From Phoronis australis (lineage: Eukaryota; Phoronida; Phoronidae): a DNA stretch of 64,000 nt. The translations under genes and the position numbers were made by a program. The DNA lies in assembly GCA_002633005.1 (NCBI GenBank), contig NMRA01000056.1, forward strand, positions 71,165-135,164. The letters are read 5' to 3'. This document shows, in pieces, positions 44,536-55,398 of this stretch; positions within the stretch are counted from its first letter, which is position 1, and each line of letters opens with the position of its first letter. The notes beneath the pieces are model-generated. The model did no database searches. It worked only from the letters and a program-made list of their open reading frames with translations, and had not been told where the DNA came from.

Positions 44536-46493
44536 GTGAGGGTGAAATAATCATTTAATGGCAGTGGATTCTGCTGGAAGATGCGATGAGGCCGAAGTTG
44601 ACCTCTCATACCGTGCTGAGACGTCGAGCAGATCCGCCAATAAATCCACCTGCTTACTGCGAAGTGCTGTTATTTACTTTGATATACCTGAGTGCAACAC
44701 CCCAAAACATCGATGTGTAGATGTTAGTATGAAAGGGTCTTTAAGTCAAAATACATGTGATTTCTGTGCTGTGAAAGAATTACTGACTGCTTGGTATTGC
44801 TGGAGATTAGCCGCTGTGATATTTGAGTTGTCACGTCGTGTCATTTTGTTCCGTAAACATTGTTTCAAGCAACAGAACTCGCAGTTCTTTATGCAAGGTC
44901 AGGAATTTGACTTAAGGAACAAGCTGTCAATCTAAGTCAAAAGTTTCTTTGACAAAACACCGGTTTATTACCAATTTACCATAATATAAATTGTTCTTTC
45001 TTGTCTGAAAATGTAAGAAAGGCTGTTTTATTATACACAACTAATTTCCATGTCTTGGATTTGCTGAAACTTTGATACTGTCAAGTCAATTGAGAATGTC
45101 ATGGTTACTTTGCTGAAGAGTTTTTTTTAAATACCAATCCATGACTCTAAATCTGTTTTCACTATATAAGAAACATATAAACAGTGTAGTTAACTGTGGC
45201 ATGTTTATTTATGTTGCCTGCAATTAATTCCCCAAGGTGTCATCTGGGGGTGCCAAATGTTTGGTTGCAGTCCAGGAATTTCCCAGTTTAAAATTAATAA
45301 GGTTTCTGTTCACAAATTGCACTAGTGCATGTAGCTCAATTCAACTCATTGAAGTTCTTGGGAAATGCTAAGCATCTAATGTGAAACCTGACCCTGACTA
45401 ATTTTGAAGCCTGTACCTCATTGCTTAACGAAAAATGCGGCCCGCCCGCATCATCATCTGCGTATTTCTTTTTTCTTTTTCTTTTTTATGCATTCACATG
45501 TTCGTCTAGTGTCCGTTGCCCTATCTCCAAAACCTCTTGATCAATGTTCTTGAAATTTTGCAAACATCACACTAAAGATTCACTAAAGATATTATGAGTC
45601 TTCCAGTTCAATAGTCAAATCATGTGGACAATTATACCTTAGTGAAACTTGATATTGCCTGAGCACACCTGTACCCTTCTACAGAATATGATGGAATCCA
45701 GGCTGTGCAAGGCCTCTTAAATCTACCTCCAGAGAGGGATTTTTAACAGAAATCCAAATTGTCTTAACAAGACCATGCTAGAACCAGTTATCCTTGTCAA
45801 TAATTTTCATATTTTCAGTCAAGAATTCATGTCCTATCACACTGAAATGTTCATAGATTGGTGACCAATTGTGATATTGTCCCCAGGGTTGAGACATCCG
45901 TTTATGAACATGCAAGTTTTGTGTGAAATTCATGTTTGTCAAAAATTGTGTTTTTTTTATTAAAAACAACCATGTTGTTACGAAGATTTGGGCATTCCTT
46001 TCATGCACATAATGGGATTTTGTGGTCATGAAGGATATATAATTTTATGGGTTAGTTTCAATACTCAAAACTGACAAAAACATGAATTATGTAATTTAGG
46101 TAAGCTTATAAAATCAGTCTCATAATATTCCGTACTACCGTAGGATTTTATTTCCATTAGCTTCAAGAACATTGGAACCGTGGGTGCGAAGAAAGTGCTT
46201 TGAGAGTTTGTTGGAGTTTGCACATTTAAAAGTGGAACATGTGCAATGTGACTTGAGTTGTCCAATCATTCACCAACAATTCAATGTGATACAGCTTTTA
46301 ACCTCAAACTGCTTCATTTAAGAATTCAACATTGACAGCTTTTAGAGTGGTTAAATCCTTCTTTGAGGTTATTTAGGACCTTGTTGACAAGTCTGTATTT
46401 ACTCTCCAAATATCTAAAAAAAATTAGATTTTAACTCTGTTAAAGTAGAAACCCTGAGGACTTTGATTTTTGACTTTTAACCAATTGGACAGG
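44536..46493. other. No firmly recognised gene
   Basis: A plus-strand frame from ATG 44558 is open for 125 codons and somewhat GC-richer at its start, but it has no recognisable domain and follows directly on repeat G, so I treat it as repeat-derived or chance. The rest is AT-rich, with a T/C-rich run at 45470-45488. Confidence 0.3.
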
Positions 46494-46770
46494 AAGTGGT
46501 TTGGCCAAGTGGAATAATTGTCTGCTTCCCTTACTCAACGTGGTGGGTTCGAGTTGCACTAGAGAAACACTGCTAGACCCTTGAGTGATGCAAAAGTGTG
46601 GAGCATTTTAAAAGCAATTTCAAACAAGGTTTTGGACATCAGTACATATCGCATAGTATTTGAAAGTTTCATTAAGGAATCCATTCAATCATTTCTAAGG
46701 TGTGATATTCCGAAATTAAGCCAAATTTGAATGTTTTTCTAGGGTCCTTGTATCTTATGAACTATATCTC
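46494..46770 (+). mobile_element. tRNA-derived SINE with body
   Basis: A-box TGGCCAAGTGG (46502-46512) and B-box GGTTCGAGTTG (46546-46556) form a tRNA-like (Leu/Ser-type) head. The following body (GTGTGGAGCATTTTAAAAGC, CAGTACATATCGCATAGTAT, TTGAAAGTTTC ... TTTTTCTAGGG) recurs at 59871-60000 (+) and 43582-43700 (-), showing that head and body travel as one SINE family. Confidence 0.72.
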
Positions 46771-49008
46771 TCAGTGGTAGTGAAGGTTGCCTACCATGTT
46801 ATTTGCAATAAATATTGGATTAAGTTTGGAAATGTAAACCTATTGGGGGAGGGATTTGTTGAACGCATGGTAAAAATGCTCTAGTTTGTCCCTGGCTCTT
46901 CCTGAATTTAGGACACAAATTGCAAGCTAAATTTTCTTGATTCTGAAAATTGGAAGATGAGCAAATTTCGCATTCAGCATATTTCTCAGATATTGGACAA
47001 TTTGCTTTGTGTCAAGAGTGCAAACAAGATTTACAGGTTCATAAAATCATCAAAAAAATAGCCAACAACGCAACGCTTTCATGTGTCCCCATGTGTTAGA
47101 TCAAGATGAGTGATCATTTGTTGTTGATCTTATTCTTTGAATTGAGTATGGCTACTATTGCTTACTTATAAATCTTGGTACATTAGCTACAACTTTGATC
47201 AAAATAATTAATTTTCATTGTCCTAAACTGGAGAATTTTTACATTAGCTTTTTATACTGAAAGTAGCGCTGAATATTGTGAATGGTCCCCAACGTTAATT
47301 TAGAAGTCTGCAAGCATACCAGCTGAATGCTTAACAAATTTTTTACTTTAAATAAATATTTCCCAGTGTCTAGATGTGAACATTTTTTGTACACTTTTGG
47401 TGTTTGGTGGGTTGGAAAAAGAATTAGTTTTTCCCGCTCGTTAAAGTAGTGCCTAATATCACGACCGATCCCTAACAACATAGAATCCTGCAATATTTGA
47501 CCAGCTGAGTGTTTTAGGGGTACTCGTGGTTTTAAACCTTTATTGCACTTCATTGCTGAATCAAAGTGTCCTGTTTTGTATTTTTATTGAACATGTGAAA
47601 TCAATGGGATTAGAAAATGAAATAAAAAGAACAAAAATCAATCTTCATATAGAATATTGAAACGTTAAAATAGGTCAGGAAGTTCATTTTTGTTTTGTGT
47701 CTACCGTATTGTTGCACCATCTAAACTGAGCAGAATGACTAAGGTCTCGAGTTATTTGAGATTTACTGATGACTAAGTTATACAACCAGGACATTTCTTA
47801 GGCTGCAGCAGTCATTTTTAGTACACTTCAATAACAACATGACAGTGTACCACTGTCAATTGTATGCTTTAAGAAGAATAATGTAGACAACTGACCATTT
47901 TAACTCTCATCAAAATTGACGAAATTAAACTGTTAGCCATCTGAATTTTTGAAATCGGGGCACTGTGGTGATTTATATCCTGTTCACAACAAAGCGGTTA
48001 CAAGTTTAAAAACTGTGTAAAGGTTATACGTAACCCACTTCCTGAACATGGTTCAGTTTAAATGTTGTAACTATAGCGTGGTTAAGCCTCAGTGTCATAT
48101 CCAAGTTTTTCATTACTGCCAGCTATCAACAGCTGCATGTAAGGGGGTTTAAAGAGAACAGAAATCTGACTCAGAAATTTACTGATCAGTCTAGCATTAT
48201 TCATCGTAAATGGTTGGAGATGTTTATTACTCTTGAATTCATTAGCTCCACGGTATGATTCAGAATGCCACCTGGTGTTTAAATCTGAGAACTTAGGGTA
48301 ACTCTCTGGTGTCGCCGGTCAATGGTAAGTGGAGTTGCGGTGGAGTTGTGATAGACCGCAGTTCCTCGTTGCGGTGTTGGTGGGAAAGCGCCATAAATTG
48401 AAAGATTGTTTCTTTGACGGAAGGTGGAAAGTGTGTTGAAAGCCTTGGGAAATTAATTTTCTGCTAACAAAATTCCTCAATCTCCAGCTTATAAAATACA
48501 GATAATTGAAGTGAGAATCCTATATGAATGACCAATCTAACCTAATGTGAATGGACAATGCAGAAAACACTTAATGTAGATTGGAAATCTCTTGGTCAGT
48601 TTTCTAGACATGCATTTGTTGATTAGTGGCTGTGCTCCATTAATTAGGCAGATTGATTTGTCATTTGTCTCATATTCGTTATTGATTGTAAAATTCATTT
48701 CACAATTGTCTGTGAAACAAGTCGAACCTGTTGGTCAAAGTAAAATTAATGTTCTTGTGACAGTCTTTAAACGCCTTCGTTTGGCAGAACAAGTGGTTAA
48801 ACTGAGGAGCTAAGGAATCTCTGGGTGCTAAACCAAAGACATTTTAGAAAGCTTGGAAGCTATAACACTGCTACAATAACCTCTCATTCTGTCAACAGAC
48901 TGTGATTGAATTCTTGGTTTGGACCTATTAGTCACTTACAGTGGCCCCTAATTTTCTAATACTGAGTCACTCAGAGAGTCCCTCATTTTGTAAAACGTTA
49001 ATCTATCT
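46771..49008. other. No recognised gene; intron-like
   Basis: AT-rich with plus-strand T/G bias. No splice-bounded exon recognised. GC-richer stretch with repeated GTTGCGGTG words at about 48310-48390. Confidence 0.4.
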
Positions 49009-49088
49009 CAGGGGTGCCACATTTTGAGAACCAGTTTTATCCACTGAATAGTTGGCATCTATCTGGTTCTCAAAATCTTAGATCCCTG
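49009..49088. repeat. 80-bp hairpin repeat, copy 3
   Basis: CAGGGGTGCCACATTTTGAGA ... TCTCAAAATCTTAGATCCCTG, the same length (80 bp) and arms as the copy at 7179, with a diverged loop. Confidence 0.8.
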
Positions 49089-49170
49089 TACACGTAAAAC
49101 TAGTGTTCCTTTCACTGCAAAGACTTGACAGTTTGTTCAGTATTGCTTGAGTCTGAAACTGAGTAATGTT

Positions 49171-49341
49171 GTGTTCACACCGGAGCTGTTACAACTTTTA
49201 AAGCTGGTTTAAAGCTTTTAACTCTTCTCAACATTTTAAAACAGGTCCTAAAGGTTGTAACTGTACCACGCTTATAGATCTCTCTAAGGGTGGTTTTCCG
49301 AGAGTTTTATACAAGTTTTAACTATTAGTGTGAACAACTCA
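49171..49341. mobile_element. Short MITE with GTTGTGTTCACAC termini
   Basis: Left GTTGTGTTCACACCGGAGC... and right ...AGTGTGAACAAC are inverted repeats; internal AACTTTTAAA/TTTTAACT words are also inverted. About 171 bp, non-coding. Confidence 0.65.
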
Positions 49342-49354
49342 GTAGGTGGCGCTG
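49340..49354 (+). promoter_or_regulatory. CTCF-like motif
   Basis: CAGTAGGTGGCGCTG matches the CTCF core well. It abuts the MITE at 49171-49341. Confidence 0.35.
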
Positions 49355-52300
49355 CTGTCAAATCTCATTTGAAACAATTGACATACTGAGACACTGACTG
49401 GAGTGAAATGGAAAGTGATAGCACTGATGACTCGAGACTGAAGCCACGAACTAAGGTTACAACACTTTCAATTGAGTGCAGGAGTGAGCGGTAGTGATTC
49501 TATAATAGCTATAGAAAGAGTTACATCCGGTGGTATAATAATGGTGTCAACGCAGCTATTTTGTGCAACTGGTTATTTTATGTACCATGCATGATCTCTG
49601 AAATGCTCAGACATCATTTTTAATATGATTAAGGAACAAAGACTGATTTTGTAATAGTAAGTGGTTAAAATGAAATGTATTTTTTTGGCAGATTGTGGGC
49701 TCATGAATGACAACTTTAAGAATCCATTTTTTTAAAACTGAAGGATGGTCTTCTTAAGGAGACAACTTTCACATTAACCTGATATGGATGGATTTGCAAC
49801 GAAACTTTAATGGCAATGGCACTAGTACCAGAGTCAATTTCCGATGGAATTGTCTATAGCTCCCCCAAGTGTCCTTTTGTGTCATTGTGTCTGTGGAACC
49901 TCAAGACTGTTCTTTATTGAAAGAAATAGACTAAACGTGCTAATTTTTTATGTCTTAACAAGTGCTGTGTCCCATTGTGGAATGTTTTATTTCTTTGTTG
50001 AAAACATTGAAAGCTGTTTATTTTTTACACTTTCTGGTTTGATATTAGTTTTAAAAGGTGAAGTACCAATACTTTTCCTCTATTCTGACTATTGCTGCTC
50101 CTTGTGGCCCAATTGTTATCTCCTTCTCGTTGTACCACACTGATAACGTAGTGTGGGCAGTCAACGCTTTGTATTGCTCTTGCTTAAAAAGCTGTTAATT
50201 ACCATACGTGGGCAATGTCTGTGCAATTCAGTTCATGGAAATTAAATAACACATTGTGAACGAGTCATTACTCACTATACTTTATTTTGAAAATTTAACA
50301 GGAAATAAAATTTTCCTTTCTGGCGTAGTTAGGGTGTCTTGCTCCATTCTTACTCTTTTTCCAATCTCTAATAATAACTTAAAGTGGCTACTATATAACC
50401 TCGTTCTATCAAAATGGTATTCTCTTTAGTTTTGTTTACTGCAGCGTATTAAAATTGCATCCAAGATGGCACACCCACAATCTCAACATGTGTTTCTTAC
50501 ATAGCGATGCAGAATCGCATCCTCGGGAGAACAATGATTGAACCTCCTATGATGGTCCTTAACTTCGTCATTTGCTACATATGTTTTTTAATTGCAAAAT
50601 CTAGTGATAATTACCATGGAAACATTTACCCAGTCTTAAGTGAACTGTTTAAATGTTGCTTGCTTTCTGATTTTATCTCTGGCATAAAATGGATAAAACC
50701 AGATCAACCCATCATTCCAGATATATATTCAAAACCATTACAGAACATATTGTGTTTAAAAGCTTTCTAAAGGTCACAAATTCTCTATGAGTTCCTTTTG
50801 GAAAATTGTTGTATTTTACGTTTTTGGATTGCCTTCACTTGCCTGAAAAAGGATCAAAGTGGCAATATAAACACATTGGCCATCAGGAAAACCATGCAGC
50901 TTTAGAGATTACAGTGGTCCACTTTTCTGATCAAATGGAATTGTTCCTTATTCAAGGTACATCAGTGTTTTGAAAGAACTGACAATTCATCATTGCTTAA
51001 GATGAGACTCTACAGGTTGGCTTGTCAGCCGGGATTTCATTTATGCACTGACATGGTCTCTAGGAATAATGCACTGTCTGTTGCTTGCTAACCCACGGTG
51101 AAACCAATTTTATAGCGGAAAATTTTTAGCTTTGTTCTTGGATGGAACGTAGGCTTTTAGCTGCTTTAAATATTTTGATTTTGTAGACGTGAAAAATTGA
51201 TAAACTGATGTACCATGATGTTTCTGAAAGAAAGTCACTGCAGTCCAAAGACCATCTGTAACAGTATTGGTGAGGGTGGTATTTGTTTTAATTAAGGTTT
51301 TCCAAAACTGTACTTCCTCTACACATTCCAAACTACCAGTGACTGTCAAAACCATAATGCTCTATCTCATGTTTTCTGGTGGATTCTCTTCGTTTTGATA
51401 AAGTCCTCTAGTTAGTGGTTCTAATTACACATGATAAAATCAAGGACAGATTGGAGATCACTGATTTATTTAATCGGAAGGTTCTCCACCGCTAACCTGT
51501 TTATTCTAGTTTGAAGTTGGCAATTTCTACTTGATTAGCGGTCCACATGTTTTTAACTTTGACTTTGCCAAGATTGTTTCATTTTAATCTCTGCTTTACC
51601 TAACTTACCGTTGCACTTGAAAATCAATACTCAGGTATCTGGCCACATGTATTTCACTGACATACACAGCTCACAAACAAAAAAAAACAATTTCCTCACT
51701 GTTGTTTTTCCACCACCAGATGTCTCTACCTTACACAGGCCATCAGATCAGTTTACATCAGGCCTTAGTTATGCCTGCTGTTGAAAGTTTTCATGACGTA
51801 TGTGTAAATTCAGCTCGGTTTCACCTGGATAACGACTTTTTGCACATGACATTTCAATTAAACCTCAGTATAAGTAACATTCATTCAGGAGCTCAAACAA
51901 TTTGTAAGAGCACCGTTTGATCAACTGATACCTGCCATGTTTTAAGTTATGCGGATCATTTTCTTCGATTACTGTGTTGTACTTTTCTAATAGTTAAAAT
52001 TTGGTTACTCTTCATAGCTATTGGCGGTTGTGTTGGTTAGTAGAGGATGTATTCATTGTGTAAAGTAATGCTACAGGGTTGTCACCTGGTCTCTTGTTTG
52101 ATTGATTGAAGTCATTACTTGTTAAGGTTTTAATTATAAGTTGATAGTTTTTAATTTACTCTCAAGAGTTGCTGACTGTTAACAAATCCTGTCAAATTCT
52201 TTTGAGACATGTAGTAAAACTAGAATTACATTTTTATGAAAACATCAACATCTTTGCAAAATGTTGAAGTTATTGTGTTCAAACATCGTTATATTGCTTC

Positions 52301-53005
52301 TTATTCCCCGCAGTATGTTGATATTCATCAAAACAATTTACTACTAGACCCTCTGTCCATAAAAATGACGTAATTTTCATTAATTAACAATTAATCTTTT
52401 ACTCAAATAACATTGGTGATTTCTGGGCTTGGTAATACCTCTGTAATACCTGTCACGGACAGGATCATTGGGGATATGCTGGTGCATTAATCCCCGCCCC
52501 AGACCATCCCCGTGACAGCAGAAGGCGCAGAACTCCCGGGCTGACGTTGCCTGTAAGCATTTGATTAGACAGCACTCAGGCACGGCCCTGGGCTTGGATA
52601 CATTTGACATTTCATTGATATGTAATTTGGGGACTGAAGCTCAATACCATGGCTGGGCAGGTTTTGTTATACAATGAAATCAGCTAAAGTATGACCAAAT
52701 ACTAGATGGACACATGTAAACTTTAACTTTTTTCTACTCATATTTTGATACCTGACACCAGAGGCATCGCTCAACAAAAGCAACTTTTTATAACATGCAG
52801 AAACGTGAGGTCATTCTTGCAACTTTGTGAGTGCACCAACCTGATATCATTGTTTCAACTTTGCTATGACTTAATAACATAATGACATTGTTGCAACTGT
52901 GCAACATGCAAGAACATGATGTCATTCCTGCAGGTAGATACAGTGTGGCACAATGGTTTGAGCTCATAGGCTCTGTTTATCAAGGTTTGTAACTAAGACA
53001 TGGTT
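49355..53005. other. No recognised gene; one GC-rich island
   Basis: AT-rich and intron-like. The block 52440-52600 is clearly GC-richer, has inverted CTGTCACGG / CCGTGACAG words and long open frames on the minus strand, and ends near a GTAAGC. It could be an exon or, more likely, a transposon fragment; no family is recognised. Confidence 0.35.
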
Positions 53006-53149
53006 GGTGCACCATAGGGGTTCAGGGGGGTTATAGCCCCTCCAGTTTTTTCAGTGCTGCGCTGCCCATGGTCTATGCGCGGTGCACCACAGTGGGGCTG
53101 GGGGGAGGGGGGTATAGCCCCCACTTTTTTCAATGCTGTGCTGCCCATG
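53006..53149. repeat. Two-copy ~75-bp tandem repeat
   Basis: Units at 53006 and 53081 both begin GGTGCACCA, pass a G-run, TATAGCCCC and CTTTTTTCAATGCTG/GTTTTTTCAGTGCTG, and end GCTGCCCATG. The second unit is slightly shorter. Confidence 0.85.
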
Positions 53150-54092
53150 TAAAACGGTCGTTTCTTCAATTATTGTTAATATTATGGCTTTGTTTGCCAT
53201 CTGTTGCACCAGAACCTGAATAATGCAAAAGCAATTTCCAGGGATACCTATGCTAAAAATTGTTGATATGCAACTAGCTATTGGAAAATTATGACAAATG
53301 GAATGTTTCCATTATCTGCAGCAAGGCAACATGTCTTTAAAAATGAAAAATTATGATTTTGGCAATTTTTATTATTTTTGAAATAAGCAAAGAAAATGTC
53401 ATGTACATGAGACCATAAAACACTAGTTCCCTGCCCTGGACCCCACTGGTGTACTTTTAGAACTACTACTCGACAGTTGGCAAATTGGATGGCAAGTTTC
53501 AAATGAAATCATTATTTTGTTCTCTACATATGGTGTGATTGGTTAGTTTCAAGTATCAGTCTCCAGGTCGAGTCAACTGGTTTAATGTACAGTTTTGGAA
53601 ATAAATATCTCTGAAATCAAGTGACATTTAGAGTTTTTGTCTCGTTTCTTTAGATTACAAATTTTTGATAATTAATTCATTCAGTTCATCACTTTGGACT
53701 GACCATTGTTTCCATGGCAACCTTGATTAGCCACTGATGCAGACAAATAAATTTTCTTGCTGATCAGATTTCCAATTACTGTTCTTGTGATTAATTTACT
53801 GTTGGTTTGTCCACAAGGCTTTTGTTTGAAGGATGTTCTAGTTTATGAAGCTTGTCATTGATGTGACAGTGGATTAGAACCAGATGCAGTGGTTTCTTTG
53901 ATAATCCAGGACCCGCTTTTTAGTTCATGTTTCTGTGTGAAACCCTTTGATTTGGTTCTTTAATTAATACATCAAGGTCCTAATAACACCTGAAAACAAC
54001 AAATACCTTATGGAGTCCATTGTTTGCTTCTCTTCTGAATGCTTGATTTATTCCAGTGTGAAGTACACCATTTTGACATGCTCAGTGAGACT
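53150..54092. other. No recognised gene
   Basis: AT-rich, intron-like. Confidence 0.4.
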
Positions 54093-54626
54093 TTAATGGT
54101 GCTTTCCCATTAGGGGAACTTTGGTTTACCGAAGCTTCACCGAAACTTTGCTTATTCCTTCCGGCTAGACAGCGATATTGAAGTTAACGATAAGACACCA
54201 GACGACGCAGGTCATTCATACTCTTAAAGGAGTTTTGAGTAGTGTGTTCGAGGCTAACTGAAAATTGTTCACCGGCCATTTGCGAATGTTTATGAAAATG
54301 ATCAGTGACTTTGACATTCTCCATCAAATATGCTTTCTATTATTTATTTATGTGCACCTATGAAAAGCACTTCGTCTACAGTACAATAACAAAGAACAAG
54401 TTTTGTGAGTCTCACGTAATCGTATTATCGTTGCCGCGACCTCAGTGCCTCGCTCTGATCATTCCCACTACACCTAAGTTTCGGTGAGTAATGAAGCATC
54501 TCTTTTAATTCCTACTGTTTTCAGCGAAGTTTCGCTTGCAGATTAACTACCGGAGTTAACCTTTCCAACTAGTACCGAAACTTCGATAAAAGCGAAGTTT
54601 CGCCTCGAATGGGTAAGCACCTTTAA
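54093..54626. mobile_element. TTAA-flanked TIR element (534 bp)
   Basis: Left TTAATGGTGCTTTCCCATTA and right, reverse-complemented, TTAAAGGTGCTTACCCATTC are terminal repeats of about 30 bp, followed on both sides by GCGAAACTTCG-type words. TTAA at both outer edges fits piggyBac- or Kolobok-type insertion. The interior is non-coding. Confidence 0.7.
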
Positions 54627-54630
54627 GGGT

Positions 54631-54880
54631 ACTGTAATAGCTCACCAATTTAGAACACCAAATGGCAGACAAGTGTAATCTTGTTTTCTCGTTTTTTCCA
54701 AAAGCGACATATAACACCATGTTAACAGTTTTCCCTTTAATTCAAGGTCTGATACCTTAGTTATCAGTAGACAATATTTTGAAAAACTGGGCACATTCAC
54801 ATAAGTGTTTAAGGAGTCCTTGAAAAATGAAAAAGAGCAATTTGGCAATTATTTTTGTCCAAAATGGTTTTGTGACATTG
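54631..54880 (+). mobile_element. MITE family E, copy 3
   Basis: Begins ACTGTAATAGCTCACCAATTT and carries AAATGGCAGACAAGTGTAATC, GGGCACATTCAC and GGCAATTATTTTTGTCC blocks shared with 36428-36659. It starts 4 bp after the previous element. Confidence 0.78.
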
Positions 54881-54941
54881 ACTGATTTATAAAACATTTG
54901 AATATTATTTTGACTTCATAGAATAGATGATGTTGGTTTTT

Positions 54942-55398
54942 AGTGTCACATAAGTGTGCCTTTCACTAGATATCGATAATGCCATGTTGTTGGGTTACTT
55001 TGTGAACTAAGTTTTTTAGCAATGAATAAACTAAAATGAGAAGTTTCTTCTGTAACAAAGTCAATTTTGTCAGTTTACCACAAATTAGGATGCATAATAT
55101 CTATTTTTGTTTTCATGCCCGTTCTCATGTTTAAGTACGACATGATTGTGAAACTTGATGTCGCGTGCTATTATTTAACGCTTTAGTATCAAAAGCTCGT
55201 CGTACTTAAACATGAGAACGGGCATGAAAACAAAAATAGATATTATGCATCCTAATTTGTGGTAAACTGACAAAATTGACTTTGTTACAGAAGAAACTTC
55301 TCATTTTAGTTTATTCATTGCTAAAAAACTTAGTTCACAAAGTAACCCAACAACATGGCATTATCGATATCTAGTGAAAGGCACACTTATGTGACACT
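54942..55398. repeat. Perfect 200-bp inverted repeat with 57-bp spacer
   Basis: Arms 54942-55141 and 55199-55398 are exact reverse complements over all 200 positions by direct reading; the spacer is 55142-55198. The outer ends are AGTGTCACATAAGTGTGCC. Neither arm is coding. A transcript would fold into a 200-bp perfect hairpin. It may be a very recent inverted duplication, a hairpin-type transposon, or a cloning/assembly artefact. Confidence 0.95.

Noticed and set aside
52921-53000. tRNA-like phrase GTGGCACAATGGTTTGAGC
   Set aside because: There is an A-box-like word but no convincing B-box at the right distance.
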